Assembly: GCF_014647835.1 (NCBI RefSeq)
Contig: NZ_BMPY01000043.1
Span: 2,144-46,458 of the forward strand
DNA from: Microbispora rosea subsp. aerata
GTDB lineage: Bacteria > Actinomycetota > Actinomycetes > Streptosporangiales > Streptosporangiaceae
DNA: 44,315 bases
Direction of reading: 5' to 3'
The notes below the pieces were generated by a model that saw nothing but the letters and a program-made list of their open reading frames with translations, ran no database searches and was not told the DNA's origin. Shown piece after piece: positions 31,107-38,225 of this stretch. Both the position numbers and the translations under genes were made by a program. Positions within the stretch are counted from its first letter, which is position 1, and each line of letters begins with the position of its first letter.

Positions 31107-31124
31107 TATTCTGAGTAGGGAATA
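31107..31124. promoter_or_regulatory. Inverted repeat TATTC-N8-GAATA upstream of the amidohydrolase operon
   Basis: TATTC at 31107-31111 and GAATA at 31120-31124 flank CTGAGTAGG in an AT-rich patch 25 bp before the start codon. The position suits an operator that covers the promoter. Sulfur regulators of the Rrf2 family use comparable AT-rich dyads, which would fit the cysteine dioxygenase gene, but this is inference. Confidence 0.4.
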
Positions 31125-31148
31125 AGGACTTATCTGGAAGGTCGGCCG

Positions 31149-32048
31149 ATGAGCGTGGACGTGCACCAGCACCTGTGGACGCCGTCCCTCGTCGACGCGC
31201 TGCGCCGCCGCACCCGCCCGCCGCGCCTGGACGGGTGGACGCTCGTCCTCGACGGCGAGCCGCCGTACGAGGCCGACCCGGCCGACCACGACGTGGAGAT
31301 CCGGCGCAAGCGCAACGCCCACCTCGACCTCGCGCTCGTCTCCCTGTCGAGCCCGCTCGGGATCGAGCACCTGCCGCCGGAGGAGGCGTGGCCGCTCATC
31401 GACGCCTACCACGCCGACGCCGGCGCGCTGCCCGAGCCCTTCGGCGCCTGGGCCGCCTCCCCGGTCGCCGACCCCGATCCCGTACGGCTCGCCCGCGCCC
31501 TCGACCAGGGCCTGGCCGGGCTGCAGCTCCCGGCGACCGCGCTCGGGGACGCCCGGGGCCTGTCCCTGGTCGCCCCGCTGCTCGACGTGCTGGAGGAGCG
31601 CGGCCTGCCGTTGTTCGTCCACCCCGGCCCCGCCGCCGCGTCCGGCCCCGCCTGGTGGGCCGCCGTCGTGCCGTACGTGCAGCAGATGCACGCCGCGTGG
31701 TACGCGTTCGAGGCGTTCGGCCGGACCCGGCATCCCCGGCTGAAGGTGTGCTTCGCGCTGCTGGCCGGGCTCGCCCCGCTGCATCGGGAGCGCCAGCTCG
31801 CCCGGGGCGCCGCCGGACGCGGCCTGGTGGACCCCGACGTGTTCCTCGAGACGTCGTCCTACGGCCCCCGGGCCGCCGACGCGGTGATCCGCGAGCTCGG
31901 GATCGACGTCCTCGTCGCCGGCAGCGACCAGCCGTACGCCGAGTCGGTGTGGCCGGACCCCGGCGACCCCGCGCAACGCGCGATCGATCATGCCGTCCGC
32001 GTGGCCAATCCCGGCCGCCTGCTGTCCCGAAAGGAGTCGCACTCATGA
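31149..32048 (+). CDS. Amidohydrolase family 2-type protein
   Basis: A 299-residue TIM-barrel metal hydrolase. Metal motif HQH at residues 6-8 (VDVHQHLWTP), barrel His in LFVHPGPA (about 160), C-terminal Asp in VAGSDQPYAE. A usual second His (LxxAH-like) in the region 195-215 is not obvious; the stretch reads CFALLAGLAPLHRER. The family includes decarboxylases and lactonases of the ACMSD type. ATG 31149 follows a weak GGAAG site. Its stop overlaps the cysteine dioxygenase ATG, so the two act together, perhaps in a sulfur-amino-acid degradation or modification step. Confidence 0.8.
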   Translation: MSVDVHQHLWTPSLVDALRRRTRPPRLDGWTLVLDGEPPYEADPADHDVEIRRKRNAHLDLALVSLSSPLGIEHLPPEEAWPLIDAYHADAGALPEPFGAWAASPVADPDPVRLARALDQGLAGLQLPATALGDARGLSLVAPLLDVLEERGLPLFVHPGPAAASGPAWWAAVVPYVQQMHAAWYAFEAFGRTRHPRLKVCFALLAGLAPLHRERQLARGAAGRGLVDPDVFLETSSYGPRAADAVIRELGIDVLVAGSDQPYAESVWPDPGDPAQRAIDHAVRVANPGRLLSRKESHS

Positions 32049-32584
32049 GCACGCCAACGATCCAGGAAGGCGCGCTCTGCGCCTCCTTCGACGAGCTGCC
32101 GGCCCGCGCGCTCGACCGCCGCGAGCTGCTCGCCCTGGTGGAGGACCTGGCCAAGCGGCCGGAGCTGTGGCGTCACCACCTCAACTTCGAGGGCTCACAG
32201 GACGGGGGACGCCACTACGTCTCCCTGCACCGCGACTCGTACGTGGACGTGTGGCTGCTGTGCTGGCGTCCGGGGGACGACACCGGCTGGCACGACCACG
32301 ACGTCTCCTCCGGGGCGGTCAAGGTGGTGGCGGGCGAGCTGAAGGAGTCCAACCCGCGCATCGGCGGCAGCCACCTGGAGACGAAGGTCGCGGCGGGCGA
32401 CGCCTTCTCGTTCGGGCCCGACCACATCCACCGGCTGACCGGCGAGGCGCCGGGCTCGGTGTCGATCCACGCGTACTCGCCGCCGCTGTGGCGTATGGGG
32501 CAATACTCCATCGGCGCCGACGGGACCATGCGCCGTCTCTCGGTGGGGTACGCGGACGAATTGCGGCCGCTCGACCCCGCATAG
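32045..32584 (+). CDS. Cysteine dioxygenase family cupin
   Basis: A 179-residue cupin of the cysteine dioxygenase type I family, which oxidises a thiol amino acid to its sulfinic acid with non-heme iron. Iron ligands are visible as His83/His85 in GWHDHDVSSGAV and a His in VSIHAYSPPL (about 142). The helical N-terminus (LDRRELLALVEDLAKRPELWRHHL) and HYVSLHRDSYVDVWLLCWRPGDDTGWH are typical. ATGA overlap with the amidohydrolase. Substrates of bacterial relatives include cysteine and 3-mercaptopropionate, not separable here. Confidence 0.88.
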   Translation: MSTPTIQEGALCASFDELPARALDRRELLALVEDLAKRPELWRHHLNFEGSQDGGRHYVSLHRDSYVDVWLLCWRPGDDTGWHDHDVSSGAVKVVAGELKESNPRIGGSHLETKVAAGDAFSFGPDHIHRLTGEAPGSVSIHAYSPPLWRMGQYSIGADGTMRRLSVGYADELRPLDPA

Positions 32585-32605
32585 GCCGATCTGAGTAGTT
32601 CGGCC
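32584..32605 (+). terminator. Small hairpin after cysteine dioxygenase gene
   Basis: GGCCGA at 32584-32589 pairs with TCGGCC at 32600-32605 immediately after the stop codon; the loop contains CTGAGTAG, the same 8-mer found between the arms at 31111-31118. Weak as a terminator. Confidence 0.3.
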
Positions 32606-32634
32606 ATCACGCTGTGTGACGCTACGCTGATCTC

Positions 32635-33237
32635 ATGACCAGCGTGCTCGATGACTGGCTCCAGCCCCGTCCGGGGTGCGGGGCCGGAGGCGTCTCCGAT
32701 CGCCTCTCCCGGCTGGGTCCCGCCGCCCGCGAGCGGCGGGACGGCGCGGACGACGCCGATCACCCCGACACGGGCCTGATCTCCGCGGCCCCCCAGACGC
32801 GGTTTCGCGAACGCGTGACCTACGGCCTGCGCACGGCCCTGAACGCGCAGGCGCCGGGCGACCTGGTGGCGGTCAGCCGGATGGACGTCCTGCTCGGGCC
32901 GGAGCGGCGCGCCCGTCCCGACGTGGCGGTGGTGGACGACCTCGCCGCCTCCGACGATCGGAGGACCTGCTACCTCGCAGAGGAGGTGCGGCTGGTCATC
33001 GAGGTCGTCAATCCCGGCTCGGCCCTCTCCGACCGCGACCTGCGGCCGCTGCACTACGCCGCGGCCGGCATCCCGCACTTCTGGCGGGTCGAGGGCACCG
33101 ACTCCCGGCCCTTCGTCTACTCCTTCCGGCTCGACGCCGAGGGCACCGGATATCAGATGACCGGCGTCCACCACACCCGCCTGGCGGTGGACGCCCCCTT
33201 CCCCATCGCCATCGACCTCGAACGGCTGCCGCGCTGA
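32635..33237 (+). CDS. Uma2 family endonuclease-like protein (DUF820)
   Basis: A 200-residue PD-(D/E)XK-fold protein. The region RARPDVAVVDDL gives Asp96, LVIEVVNPGS gives the ExV motif (Glu123), and LRPLHYAAAGIPHFWRVE is the family's helix. The Lys normally found in that helix (as in DRxxKLxxYA) is replaced here, so catalytic activity is uncertain. N-terminal Gly/Arg-rich segment (about 10-45) is variable. Start at ATG 32635. Uma2 genes are abundant and multicopy in actinomycetes and cyanobacteria, with unknown biological role. It stands alone. Confidence 0.82.
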   Translation: MTSVLDDWLQPRPGCGAGGVSDRLSRLGPAARERRDGADDADHPDTGLISAAPQTRFRERVTYGLRTALNAQAPGDLVAVSRMDVLLGPERRARPDVAVVDDLAASDDRRTCYLAEEVRLVIEVVNPGSALSDRDLRPLHYAAAGIPHFWRVEGTDSRPFVYSFRLDAEGTGYQMTGVHHTRLAVDAPFPIAIDLERLPR

Positions 33238-33436
33238 CCACCCGCCGGGGCGGATGGCGGACGCCTTGGACGGCCGGTTCGTGCAGGATCGAAAGGCTCA
33301 GGCAGCGACTGCGCCGGGCACCTATGCGGGTGGTCCTGGTACGGCGGTCTCCGTGACGAGCGGGGCCGGCGCCCCATCGAGTGCCCGGACCGGACGATCG
33401 CGTCGAGGTCGGCGCCGTACCTTCGAGCGCCGTCGC

Positions 33437-33988
33437 TCAGGAGCCGTCGAGAAGACCGTTCTCCTCGGCCCACCGCGCGAAGCCGCCAGGCCGGAACGGC
33501 AGATGGTACTTACTGGACAGCAGGTCGTCGGCCAGTTCGGCGACGAGCGGGACGGTCAGCAGGCCGTCCCTGATCGACCAGCACAGCAGCCGTAGCGTCG
33601 GGCAGTAGTCGACGCCGAAAGAAGCCGCGGCCTTTCTCGCTGCGGCATCGTCCACGACGGCGGTGGCTCGCATCGTACGCGCCAGGGCGAGCACGGCCGC
33701 CTCACCGAGGTTCCTGTCGCCGACGACCAGCAGTTCCGCGAAGTCGGCGAAAGCCTCCCTCTCGCCCTGGGATCTGAGCTCACGGTGCTCGATCCAGTCG
33801 GCGGTGAGAGCGGCGCCGATGCGCGAGTCCATGGCCTCGCCCTCCTTCAGTTCCGCCACGACGACGTCCGGGATGACGGCGCGGCGTTTGCCCACAATCG
33901 CCTTGAGGACGCCTAACCAGTTGTTGATCGCAAAAGCGCTCAATGGACCCGTGTCGAAGACGAATGTCTCACCGGCATCCTCCGTCAC
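33437..33988 (-). CDS. PIN-domain nuclease, likely toxin or effector
   Basis: A 183-residue PIN-fold protein. The GTG at 33988 (GGGAG eight nt upstream) is used; it overlaps the stop of the upstream gene by GTGA. PIN acids are Asp12 (FVFDTGPLSAF), Glu in VVAELKEGEA (about 50), Asp in LLVVGDRNLGEAAVLALA and VVDDAAARKAA. The order and the DTGPL start resemble the DUF3368/COG2405 group of PIN proteins. PIN proteins are Mg-dependent RNases. Coupling to an HTH-metalloprotease suggests regulated toxicity or an RNA-targeting defence role, which is inference. Confidence 0.85.
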   Translation of the reverse strand: MTEDAGETFVFDTGPLSAFAINNWLGVLKAIVGKRRAVIPDVVVAELKEGEAMDSRIGAALTADWIEHRELRSQGEREAFADFAELLVVGDRNLGEAAVLALARTMRATAVVDDAAARKAAASFGVDYCPTLRLLCWSIRDGLLTVPLVAELADDLLSSKYHLPFRPGGFARWAEENGLLDGS

Positions 33989-35103
33989 GACACGAACTCC
34001 CAGATCGCCTTCTCCGGCAGTTGCGGCACCGAGGGAAGCTCGTCCTCGGTCCACGTGTCGAACAGCAGGTCGATGGCACGAGCGGCGGAAATGTCAGTGC
34101 CCCGATAGAGAGAAAGGACGGACTTGACGTAGGGCTTGGGGAGACACGGAGGCTCGAGCTCGTGCTTGGGCACGAGGTTCAGTTCGATGATGTCGGCTCG
34201 GCTGGTGCGCACTGAGCGGACAAAACCGGCCTCGTCCGAAGAGATCAGGCCGATCTCGGTCATGCGGCGAGCCAGAGTCGACATGTCCACCTGGTACTTG
34301 CTGCCGAGCAAGACAGCGATCGTGCGCAGGTCTGTCCGCTCATCTGTCAGATGTCGATATATATCCCGTAGGTCGGCTTCGGGCAGCAGAAACGCACGCG
34401 CAAACCGATCCAGGCGCGACTCCCAACCTTCGACGCCGTCCTGCTCGGCGATCCGCCAATCAACGGTGTACTCGTCGGCGAACAGGAAGTGGCCGAACTC
34501 GTGCGCCAGCGCAAGGCGCCGGCGCCCGACCTGGCGCGCACCATTGATCACGGCCACCCCGCCACGGCGAAGGAGCAGAGAGGCGCCGTCGGCGGCGTCG
34601 GTGCCCAGGTCAAAGGCGAACGCGAACAGGCCCTGGCCGGCCATGAGGTCGGTCAACCCCGAGACGGGGCCGTCAGGGGCCATGCCCAGCAGTGTACGAG
34701 CCCTCGCGGCGGCTTCCTCGGTCTCAGCCGAGTTCCCCGGCCGGGTGAGGACGGGAGTGTCGGGCAGCGCCTGCCTGACACGCTGGGTGACGAACTCGAC
34801 ATGGCGCGCCACCCTTTCTATAAGCCGGTCGACTCCGGGGCTGGCCGCGCCGGGTTCCTGCATGTTGCGATGGGAGATCACAGCGGGCGGAGCAGGCCGG
34901 AAGAACCACTCGATCCGTTCGTTCACCGCGTCCGCTATTCGGGCCAGTTCCAGAGCGGAAACCCGGCGACTGCCGTTCTCAATCTTGGCGAGACTCGACC
35001 GGTCGAGCGCCACCGCGGAAGCCAGCTCTGCCTGTGTCATCGCGGCGCGCTGCCGAGCCGCAGCGATTCGTTCGCCCAGCTCCTGCCCGTCCACAGTGTT
35101 CAT
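33985..35103 (-). CDS. XRE-family regulator with ImmA/IrrE metallopeptidase domain
   Basis: A 372-residue fusion. Residues 8-62 form a Cro/C1 HTH (ELGERIAAARQRAAMTQAELASAVALDRSSLAKIENGSRRVSALELARIADAV). Residues 140-260 are the COG2856 Zn-peptidase: LALAHEFGHFLFADE with HExxH at 201-205 and the distal Glu in WESRLDRFARAFLLPEADL. The C-terminal part (about 265-372) is unassigned. Such proteins repress transcription until a signal triggers self- or partner-proteolysis, as in IrrE and ImmA. The PIN gene overlaps its stop codon, so both are made from one mRNA. The 5' flank has no Shine-Dalgarno and a TAGAAT box 12 nt before ATG, so the transcript may be leaderless. Confidence 0.9.
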   Translation of the reverse strand: MNTVDGQELGERIAAARQRAAMTQAELASAVALDRSSLAKIENGSRRVSALELARIADAVNERIEWFFRPAPPAVISHRNMQEPGAASPGVDRLIERVARHVEFVTQRVRQALPDTPVLTRPGNSAETEEAAARARTLLGMAPDGPVSGLTDLMAGQGLFAFAFDLGTDAADGASLLLRRGGVAVINGARQVGRRRLALAHEFGHFLFADEYTVDWRIAEQDGVEGWESRLDRFARAFLLPEADLRDIYRHLTDERTDLRTIAVLLGSKYQVDMSTLARRMTEIGLISSDEAGFVRSVRTSRADIIELNLVPKHELEPPCLPKPYVKSVLSLYRGTDISAARAIDLLFDTWTEDELPSVPQLPEKAIWEFVS

Positions 35104-35107
35104 TGTG

Positions 35108-35118
35108 CGATTCTAGAA
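35108..35118 (-). promoter_or_regulatory. Promoter -10 (TAGAAT) and palindrome TTCTAGAA of the HTH-peptidase gene
   Basis: On the minus strand TAGAAT ends about seven nt before the ATG at 35103, consistent with leaderless transcription. TTCTAGAA (35111-35118) is a perfect 8-bp palindrome overlapping it, a possible site for autorepression by the HTH domain. Confidence 0.4.
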
Positions 35119-35241
35119 CAGTCGATGTCCAGCCACGAGCGTCCACCCCCGAGCCCGCGGCCGGAGTGCACAAAGAAAAATCAAAGCACCAGCCAAAGTG
35201 ACTCATGTCCCCACAGAAGCCACCATCTCTCACCATCCGAC

Positions 35242-35255
35242 TGACAACGTTGTCT
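35242..35255. promoter_or_regulatory. LacI-type operator TGACAACGTTGTCT
   Basis: The inner 12 bp are perfectly palindromic. The sequence differs by one base from the operator before the binding-protein gene (inside 39566-39583). It lies 12 bp upstream of the regulator's ATG, so the LacI protein probably represses itself. Confidence 0.75.
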
Positions 35256-35266
35256 ACCGGGGTGAA

Positions 35267-36343
35267 ATGGGAGATGATCTCCTCGTGGGAGAGACGAGAC
35301 GCGGCCGTCCGACCATGAACGACGTGGCCGCGGCGGCCGGTGTGGCACTCAAGACCGTCTCCCGCGTCGTGAACAACGAACCGGGGGTCAACGCCGCGAC
35401 CGCCGAGCGCGTGCTCGCGGCCATCGAGCGGCTCGGCTACCGCCGCAACGACAGCGCGCGCATCCTGCGGCGGGGCCGTACGGCGAGCATCGGCCTGGTC
35501 ATCGAGGACGTCGCGGACGCGTTCTACTCCAGCCTCAGCCGGGCCGTGGAGGACGCCGCGCTGCACCACGGCTACCTGCTGTTCACCGGGTCGTCCCGGG
35601 AGGACTCGGCCCGCGAGCGCGACCTGGTGCTCGCCTTCTGCGCCCGCCGGGTGGACGGGCTGATCATCGTGCCGGCGGGCACGGACCACGGCTATCTCAA
35701 GCCCGAGTTCGACGCCGGGATCAAGGCGGTCTTCGCCGACCGGCCGCCCGGCGCGGGCTGCGAGGCGGACACCGTCCTGTGCGACAACGCGGGCGGGGCC
35801 CGGGCGGGCACGGCCCACCTGATCGCCCATGGTCACCGCCGCGTCGCCTTCCTCGGCGACTCCCCCGGGATCTTCACCGCGGCCGAACGGCTGCGCGGCT
35901 ACCGCGAGGCGCTGGCCGCCGCGGGCCTGCCGTACGACGAGGGCCTGGTGGTCATGGGCCCGCCGGACCCCGCGCGGCTGCGGGCCCATCTGACCCGGCT
36001 GCTCGCGGCGTCCGAGCCCCCGACCGCGCTGTTCACCGGCAACGGCCGGATCACCGTGGAGACCCTGCGGGTGCTGGCGACGCTCACCGACGCCGCCGAC
36101 GCCGGCCCCACGGGCGGCCTCGCCCTGGTGGGGTTCGACGACTTCGAACTGGCCGACCTGCTGGGCGTCACCGTGGTGGCGCAGGACCCCGCCCGGCTCG
36201 GCCGTACGGCCGCCGACCTGCTGTTCATGCGCCTGGCCGGGAACGACGAGCCGACCAGCAGGATCGAGCTGGCGACGCGGCTGGTTCCGCGGGGCTCGGG
36301 CGAACGCCCTCCGCCGCCCCGCGGGAACCGTACGGCCCGCTGA
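35267..36343 (+). CDS. LacI-family transcriptional regulator of the adjacent sugar importer
   Basis: A 358-residue protein from ATG 35267 (weak GGGGTG site); a GTG at 35287 is an alternative with GGGAG upstream. The HTH is RPTMNDVAAAAGVALKTVSRVVNNEPGVNAATAERV (about 13-48), followed by the hinge AAIERLGYRRNDSARILRRGRTASIG. The rest is the periplasmic-binding-protein-like ligand domain (ADAFYSSLSRAVEDAALHHGYLLFTGSSRE, DGLIIVPAG, RRVAFLGD, ALVGFDDFELADLLGVTVVAQDP). It reads toward the importer operon, and both carry the same operator, so it is very likely the operon's sugar-responsive repressor. Confidence 0.93.
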   Translation: MGDDLLVGETRRGRPTMNDVAAAAGVALKTVSRVVNNEPGVNAATAERVLAAIERLGYRRNDSARILRRGRTASIGLVIEDVADAFYSSLSRAVEDAALHHGYLLFTGSSREDSARERDLVLAFCARRVDGLIIVPAGTDHGYLKPEFDAGIKAVFADRPPGAGCEADTVLCDNAGGARAGTAHLIAHGHRRVAFLGDSPGIFTAAERLRGYREALAAAGLPYDEGLVVMGPPDPARLRAHLTRLLAASEPPTALFTGNGRITVETLRVLATLTDAADAGPTGGLALVGFDDFELADLLGVTVVAQDPARLGRTAADLLFMRLAGNDEPTSRIELATRLVPRGSGERPPPPRGNRTAR

Positions 36344-36369
36344 CGCGGGCCCGCGAGCACGGGCGCGGC

Positions 36370-37263
36370 TCAGCCCTTGAGCGCGCCCGCCATGAGACCA
36401 CGCATGAAGAACCTGCCGAGCAGCAGGTAGACGACCATCGTGGGGATCGACGCCAGGATCGCCGCCGCCATCTGCTGGCTGTACGGCGTCGTCACGGCTC
36501 CCGCGATGTTGTTGAGCATGACCGTGGTCGGCCACGAGCTCGGCCCGGTGAGGAAGACCGCGAACAGGAAGTCGTTCCACATCGAGGTGAACTGCCAGAT
36601 GATCACCACCGCGAACGCCGGGCCGGAGACCGGCAGCACGATCGACCAGAGCGTGCGCAGCATGCCCGCGCCGTCCACGCGGGAGGCCTCGATCAGCTCG
36701 TCGGGGATCGTGACGTAGTAGTTGCGGAAGATCAGCGTGCAGATCGGGATGCCGTACACCACGTGGGCCAGGACCAGGCCGGGGATGCCGCCGTACAGCT
36801 GGACGCCGAGGGTGTCGCCCACGTTCACCATGAGCTGCACCAGCGGGATCATCACACCCTGGTACGGGATGAACATGCCGAACAGGAACAGCGTGAACAG
36901 CACGTCGGCGCCGGGGAAGCGCCACTTGGACAGCACATATCCGTTCAGCGACCCGAGCGCGGCGGAGATCAGCGAGCCGGGCACCGCGAGCAGGAAGCTG
37001 TTGACGATGCCGGGTTCGAGCTTCTCCCAGGCGACGCTCCACGCCTCGGTCGTCCACACCTCGGGGAGGTTCCACGCCTGCGCGGGGTCGGCCTCGGTGA
37101 GCGGCTTGAAGCTCGTCACCAGCAGCACGTAGACGGGGATCAGGAAGACCAGGACGAACAGCAGCAGCAGGACGAGCCGCACCCACGTGCCGGCCCGTCC
37201 CTTCTCGCGGACCCGGGCGGCGGGCGCCGTGCGCGGGGCCTTCTCGGCGACGTGCGCGGTCAT
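36370..37263 (-). CDS. Sugar ABC transporter permease (MalG type)
   Basis: A 297-residue inner-membrane permease with six hydrophobic segments. The EAA loop that docks the ATPase is EASRVDGAGMLRTLWSIVLPVSGPAF (about 192-217). The N-terminal cytosolic part is basic (RVREKGRAGTW). The last helix region reads AAAILASIPTMVVYLLLGRFFMRGLMAGALKG, the typical MalG/UgpE ending. Its ATG overlaps the stop of the upstream permease. No ATPase gene is present, so the operon must borrow a shared MsiK-like ATPase, as is usual in actinomycetes. Confidence 0.93.
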   Translation of the reverse strand: MTAHVAEKAPRTAPAARVREKGRAGTWVRLVLLLLFVLVFLIPVYVLLVTSFKPLTEADPAQAWNLPEVWTTEAWSVAWEKLEPGIVNSFLLAVPGSLISAALGSLNGYVLSKWRFPGADVLFTLFLFGMFIPYQGVMIPLVQLMVNVGDTLGVQLYGGIPGLVLAHVVYGIPICTLIFRNYYVTIPDELIEASRVDGAGMLRTLWSIVLPVSGPAFAVVIIWQFTSMWNDFLFAVFLTGPSSWPTTVMLNNIAGAVTTPYSQQMAAAILASIPTMVVYLLLGRFFMRGLMAGALKG

Positions 37264-38153
37264 GAACGCTTCCCCTTACGGGCGTCCCAGATCAGATAGG
37301 GCACGACGAAGACGGCGACGGACAGCACGATGTAGGACGCGATCGTCGCGCCCTTCGCCGGGTCGTGCGAGTCGTAGACCGCCGTCCACATGAACGTCGC
37401 GGGCACGTCGGTGATGATCTGCTTGCCCGACACCGCGACGACGAGGTCGAAGACCTTCAGCGAGATGTGGCCGAGGATGATCAGCGCCGACAGCGTCACC
37501 GGGCGCAGCATGGGCAGCACCACGTGCCGGTAGACCCCCCACTCGCCGCAGCCGTCCACCCGGGCGGCCTCCCGCAGCTCCTCCGGCACGCCGCGGAACC
37601 CGGCGAGGAACAGCGCCATGATATATCCGGACATCTGCCAGATCGCCGGGATCGCCATGGCGGCCATCCCGAAGTCGGGGTCGCGGAACCACTGCCACTG
37701 CAGGAAGTCCAGCCCGAGATAGTGGAAGAGCCGGTTGAGCCCGACCGCCTGCTCGCCAGTCGCGCTGTTCATCAGCCACCGCCAGACCACGCCGGTGGCG
37801 ATGAAGGAGACGGCCATCGGGAAGAGATAGACGGCGCGGAAGCCGCTCTCCGCCCGGATGCCCTTCTCCATCAGGAAGGCGAGGAACCAGCCGAGGACGA
37901 GCGCGCCGCCGACGAAGACCACGGTGAAGACGATCGCGTGCCGGACCGACAGGCCCCAGCGCTCCTCGCTCCAGATGCCGATGAAGTTCTCCAGCCCGAC
38001 GAAATCGCCGGGGATCTCCGCGATCTCGTCGTGCTTGTCGGTCATGGCGAGCTTGAAGTTCCAGCCCAGCAGGCCGTACACGAAGACCGCGATGAGGATG
38101 ATCGACGGCGACACCAGGAGTAGCCCGGGAAGCCATCTGCGCACCCGCGTCAC
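37260..38153 (-). CDS. Sugar ABC transporter permease (MalF type)
   Basis: A 297-residue permease, GTG 38153 with GAGAGG about five nt upstream. N-terminal helix GLLLVSPSIILIAVFVYGLLGW, an extracytoplasmic loop with DKHDEIAEIPGDFVGLENF, then five more helices. EAA loop: EAARVDGCGEWGVYRHVVLPMLRPVT (about 200-225). It forms a heterodimer with the MalG-type permease. It lies 72 bp after the binding-protein gene, separated by a 15-bp hairpin. Confidence 0.93.
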   Translation of the reverse strand: MTRVRRWLPGLLLVSPSIILIAVFVYGLLGWNFKLAMTDKHDEIAEIPGDFVGLENFIGIWSEERWGLSVRHAIVFTVVFVGGALVLGWFLAFLMEKGIRAESGFRAVYLFPMAVSFIATGVVWRWLMNSATGEQAVGLNRLFHYLGLDFLQWQWFRDPDFGMAAMAIPAIWQMSGYIMALFLAGFRGVPEELREAARVDGCGEWGVYRHVVLPMLRPVTLSALIILGHISLKVFDLVVAVSGKQIITDVPATFMWTAVYDSHDPAKGATIASYIVLSVAVFVVPYLIWDARKGKRS

Positions 38154-38173
38154 TTGTACCTCTCAGAAGTCAA

Positions 38174-38213
38174 GTACGGCCCACGCCGGTTGTGGACTCG
38201 GCGTGGGCCGTAC
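38174..38213 (-). promoter_or_regulatory. Intergenic 15-bp hairpin between binding-protein and permease genes
   Basis: GTACGGCCCACGCCG at 38174-38188 pairs perfectly with 38199-38213, loop 10 nt. It lies between the solute-binding gene and the two permeases, with no U tract. In sugar-importer operons such stems act as partial terminators or protect the upstream mRNA 3' end, so that the binding protein is made in excess. Confidence 0.7.
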
Positions 38214-38225
38214 GAGGAGATCAGC

